Shown here: positions 4,763 through 5,984 of the stretch, in pieces
How the letters are laid out: every line of letters starts with the position of its first letter
Numbering within the stretch: position 1 is the stretch's first letter
Assembly: GCA_964464035.1 (NCBI GenBank)
Contig: CAYXEN010000097.1
Coordinates: 1 to 5,984, forward strand
Origin: CAYXEN01 sp964464035
Lineage (GTDB): Bacteria; Krumholzibacteriota; Krumholzibacteriia; WVZY01
DNA length: 5,984 nt
Reading direction: 5' to 3'
Translations under genes and position numbers: made by a program
Notes under the pieces: generated by a model
What the model saw: the letters and a program-made list of their open reading frames with translations, nothing else
Told to the model about the DNA's origin: nothing
Databases searched by the model: none

Positions 4763-5797
4763 ATGACGAAGATTATCGATCTTCGGAGCGACACCGTCAC
4801 CCGGCCGGTTGGGGAGATGAGGCGGGCGATGGCCGAGGCCGAGGTGGGGGATGACGTTTTCGGAGACGATCCCACGGCGATAGAACTGGAAAAACGGGTG
4901 GCCGGGCTTCTCGGCAAGGAGTCTGCGGTATTCGTTCCCAGCGGAACCATGGCCAACCAGGTGGCCGTGGCCAGTCTTACCCAGGCCGGTGACGAGGTGA
5001 TTCTCGACCGGCAATCCCACATATTCAATTACGAGGTCGCTGCGTCCGCCGTGCTGTCCGGCGTCCAGTTCAACCCGCTCGACGGGGAGAGGGGCGTGAT
5101 AACGGCCGAAATGATAGCTCCACACATCAGGCCCGAGAACATTCACCATCCCACGACCAGGCTGATCGCGCTCGAGAACACGCACAACCGCGCCGGCGGC
5201 AGGGTGTTTCCGTTGGAAGAGATGAAAAGGATCAGGGATCTGGCCGACGAGCGCGGCCTCAAGGTCCATCTCGACGGGGCGAGGCTCGCGAACGCTTCCG
5301 AGGCTTCCGGGGTCCCCATGGCGGAGTACGCCGCCTGCGCGGATACGGTGAGCATGTGTTTTTCCAAGGGGCTCGGGGCGCCCGTGGGCTCTATCGTCGC
5401 CGGGGAAGCTTCCGTCATCGCGAAGGCCAGGCGCAAGCGGAAACAATTCGGGGGAGGGATGAGACAGGTCGGGATCCTGGCGGCCGCCGCTCTCTATGCC
5501 CTCGATCATCACCTCGCGAGACTCGGGCAGGATCACAGGAACGCCGAGCGGCTGGGCGAGATCGTGGAGCAGGTGGACGGACTTTCGCTCGCCTATCCCG
5601 TGGAGACGAACATAGTCGTGATACGGGTGGACGAGTCCTTCTCCAGCGTTGAAAAGGTACTTGCTTCACTCGAAGCGCAGGGCGTCCTGGCGGTTCGATT
5701 CGGCCCTGACCTGGTTCGGATGGTCACCCATCTGGATGTCAGCGCCGATGACATAGAGGAAGTGGGCGAGATTCTGAAGGGTCTTGCCCCGGCATGA
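4763..5797 (+). CDS. ltaE: Low-specificity L-threonine aldolase
   Basis: This PLP-dependent fold-type I enzyme cleaves L-threonine or L-allo-threonine to glycine and acetaldehyde in the cytoplasm. The 344-residue product has the usual family length. Visible motifs are DLRSDTVTRP (6-15), VGDDVFGDDP (28-37), FVPSGTMANQ (57-66; phosphate-binding region), His86 in the QSHIF segment (PLP ring stacking), ENTHNRAGG (138-146), HLDGARLANA (169-178; Asp171 binds the PLP pyridine nitrogen) and SMCFSKGLGAPVGS (197-210) with Lys202 as the Schiff-base lysine. The basic KARRKRKQFGGGMRQ segment (221-235) is typical of the family. AGGA at 4753-4756, six bases ahead, supports the ATG at 4763. An in-frame TTG at 4730 would add 11 residues that do not look like family sequence. 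The stop overlaps a possible upstream start of the next gene (ATGA at 5794-5797). Confidence 0.95.
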   Translation: MTKIIDLRSDTVTRPVGEMRRAMAEAEVGDDVFGDDPTAIELEKRVAGLLGKESAVFVPSGTMANQVAVASLTQAGDEVILDRQSHIFNYEVAASAVLSGVQFNPLDGERGVITAEMIAPHIRPENIHHPTTRLIALENTHNRAGGRVFPLEEMKRIRDLADERGLKVHLDGARLANASEASGVPMAEYAACADTVSMCFSKGLGAPVGSIVAGEASVIAKARRKRKQFGGGMRQVGILAAAALYALDHHLARLGQDHRNAERLGEIVEQVDGLSLAYPVETNIVVIRVDESFSSVEKVLASLEAQGVLAVRFGPDLVRMVTHLDVSADDIEEVGEILKGLAPA

Positions 5798-5835
5798 TCC
5801 CCCCGCCGATCCTCAGCCGGGCTCGGTCGGATACT

Positions 5836-5984
5836 ATGGCGGAAAAAGAAAGCACTTGTGGTGTCTTGACGCTGGTCAGCACGCCGATAGGGAATCTTGG
5901 TGACATCACTTATCGGGGAATCGAGGAACTGCGCTCGGCCGACGGCGTGGTGAGCGCCATCGCCGCGACGACAACATTCAGCAA
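5836..5984 (+). CDS. rsmI: RsmI-like 16S rRNA 2'-O-methyltransferase (3' partial)
   Basis: Only the first 49 codons are present. The segment LTLVSTPIGNLGDIT (11-25) followed by IEELRSADGVV (29-39) matches the N-terminus of RsmI, the SAM-dependent tetrapyrrole-methylase-fold enzyme that methylates the 2'-O of C1402 of 16S rRNA. In that family an E-D-T-R motif follows directly. Here the reading is AIAATTTFS (41-49), so the motif is not seen; this may reflect divergence or base errors at the edge of the sequence. The ATG at 5836 has only a weak ribosome site but fits the family's usual N-terminal length. An in-frame ATG at 5794, overlapping the ltaE stop as ATGA, would add 14 residues and is possible through translational coupling. 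Confidence 0.78.
   Translation, partial: MAEKESTCGVLTLVSTPIGNLGDITYRGIEELRSADGVVSAIAATTTFS

Noticed and set aside
4676..5536. Minus-strand open frame of about 286 codons across the HU end and ltaE
   Set aside because: It is antisense to clear HU and threonine aldolase sequence, has low-complexity His/Pro/Gly/Arg-rich content, and has no start context.

Overview
The window is a compact, GC-rich bacterial chromosome segment with four recognisable parts. All genes are on the + strand except one small lipoprotein gene. Nothing in it points to a mobile element, phage, CRISPR array, tRNA or rRNA. The codon style (frequent AGG for arginine and ATA for isoleucine in GC-rich genes), an archaeal-flavoured QueC, a DUF366 protein and a fibronectin-type-III lipoprotein of the 'GYNVYR' kind suggest an uncultured or deep-branching bacterium, perhaps of the FCB/candidate-phylum type. 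That placement is an inference and is not proven by any marker here.

Region 1 (about 1-2786) is a queuosine-precursor locus: queD (6-carboxytetrahydropterin synthase), queC (7-cyano-7-deazaguanine synthase), a DUF366 gene overlapping queC by four bases, and queE (7-carboxy-7-deazaguanine synthase). QueD, QueE and QueC together convert dihydroneopterin triphosphate to preQ0. The first enzyme (FolE) and the later ones (QueF, Tgt, QueA) are not in the window. The DUF366 gene sits between queC and queE and is the best candidate here for an under-described function. A 17-bp palindrome covers the proposed queD start codon. The first 94 bases may hold the 3' end of another gene.

Region 2 (2807-3550): a site-2-type M50 membrane metalloprotease gene follows queE by 20 bases and is probably its operon partner. 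It ends at a strong hairpin terminator that it shares with a convergent gene.

Region 3 (3551-4432): a minus-strand lipoprotein gene with one Fn3 domain, then about 450 bases without a convincing gene. This gap contains overlapping hairpins, short repeats and, at its end, a clear sigma70-like promoter.

Region 4 (4433-5984): an HU/IHF-family nucleoid protein, a low-specificity L-threonine aldolase (ltaE) and the first part of an rsmI-like 16S rRNA methyltransferase gene cut by the window end. No terminator is visible between these genes, so they may be co-transcribed from the promoter upstream of the HU gene.
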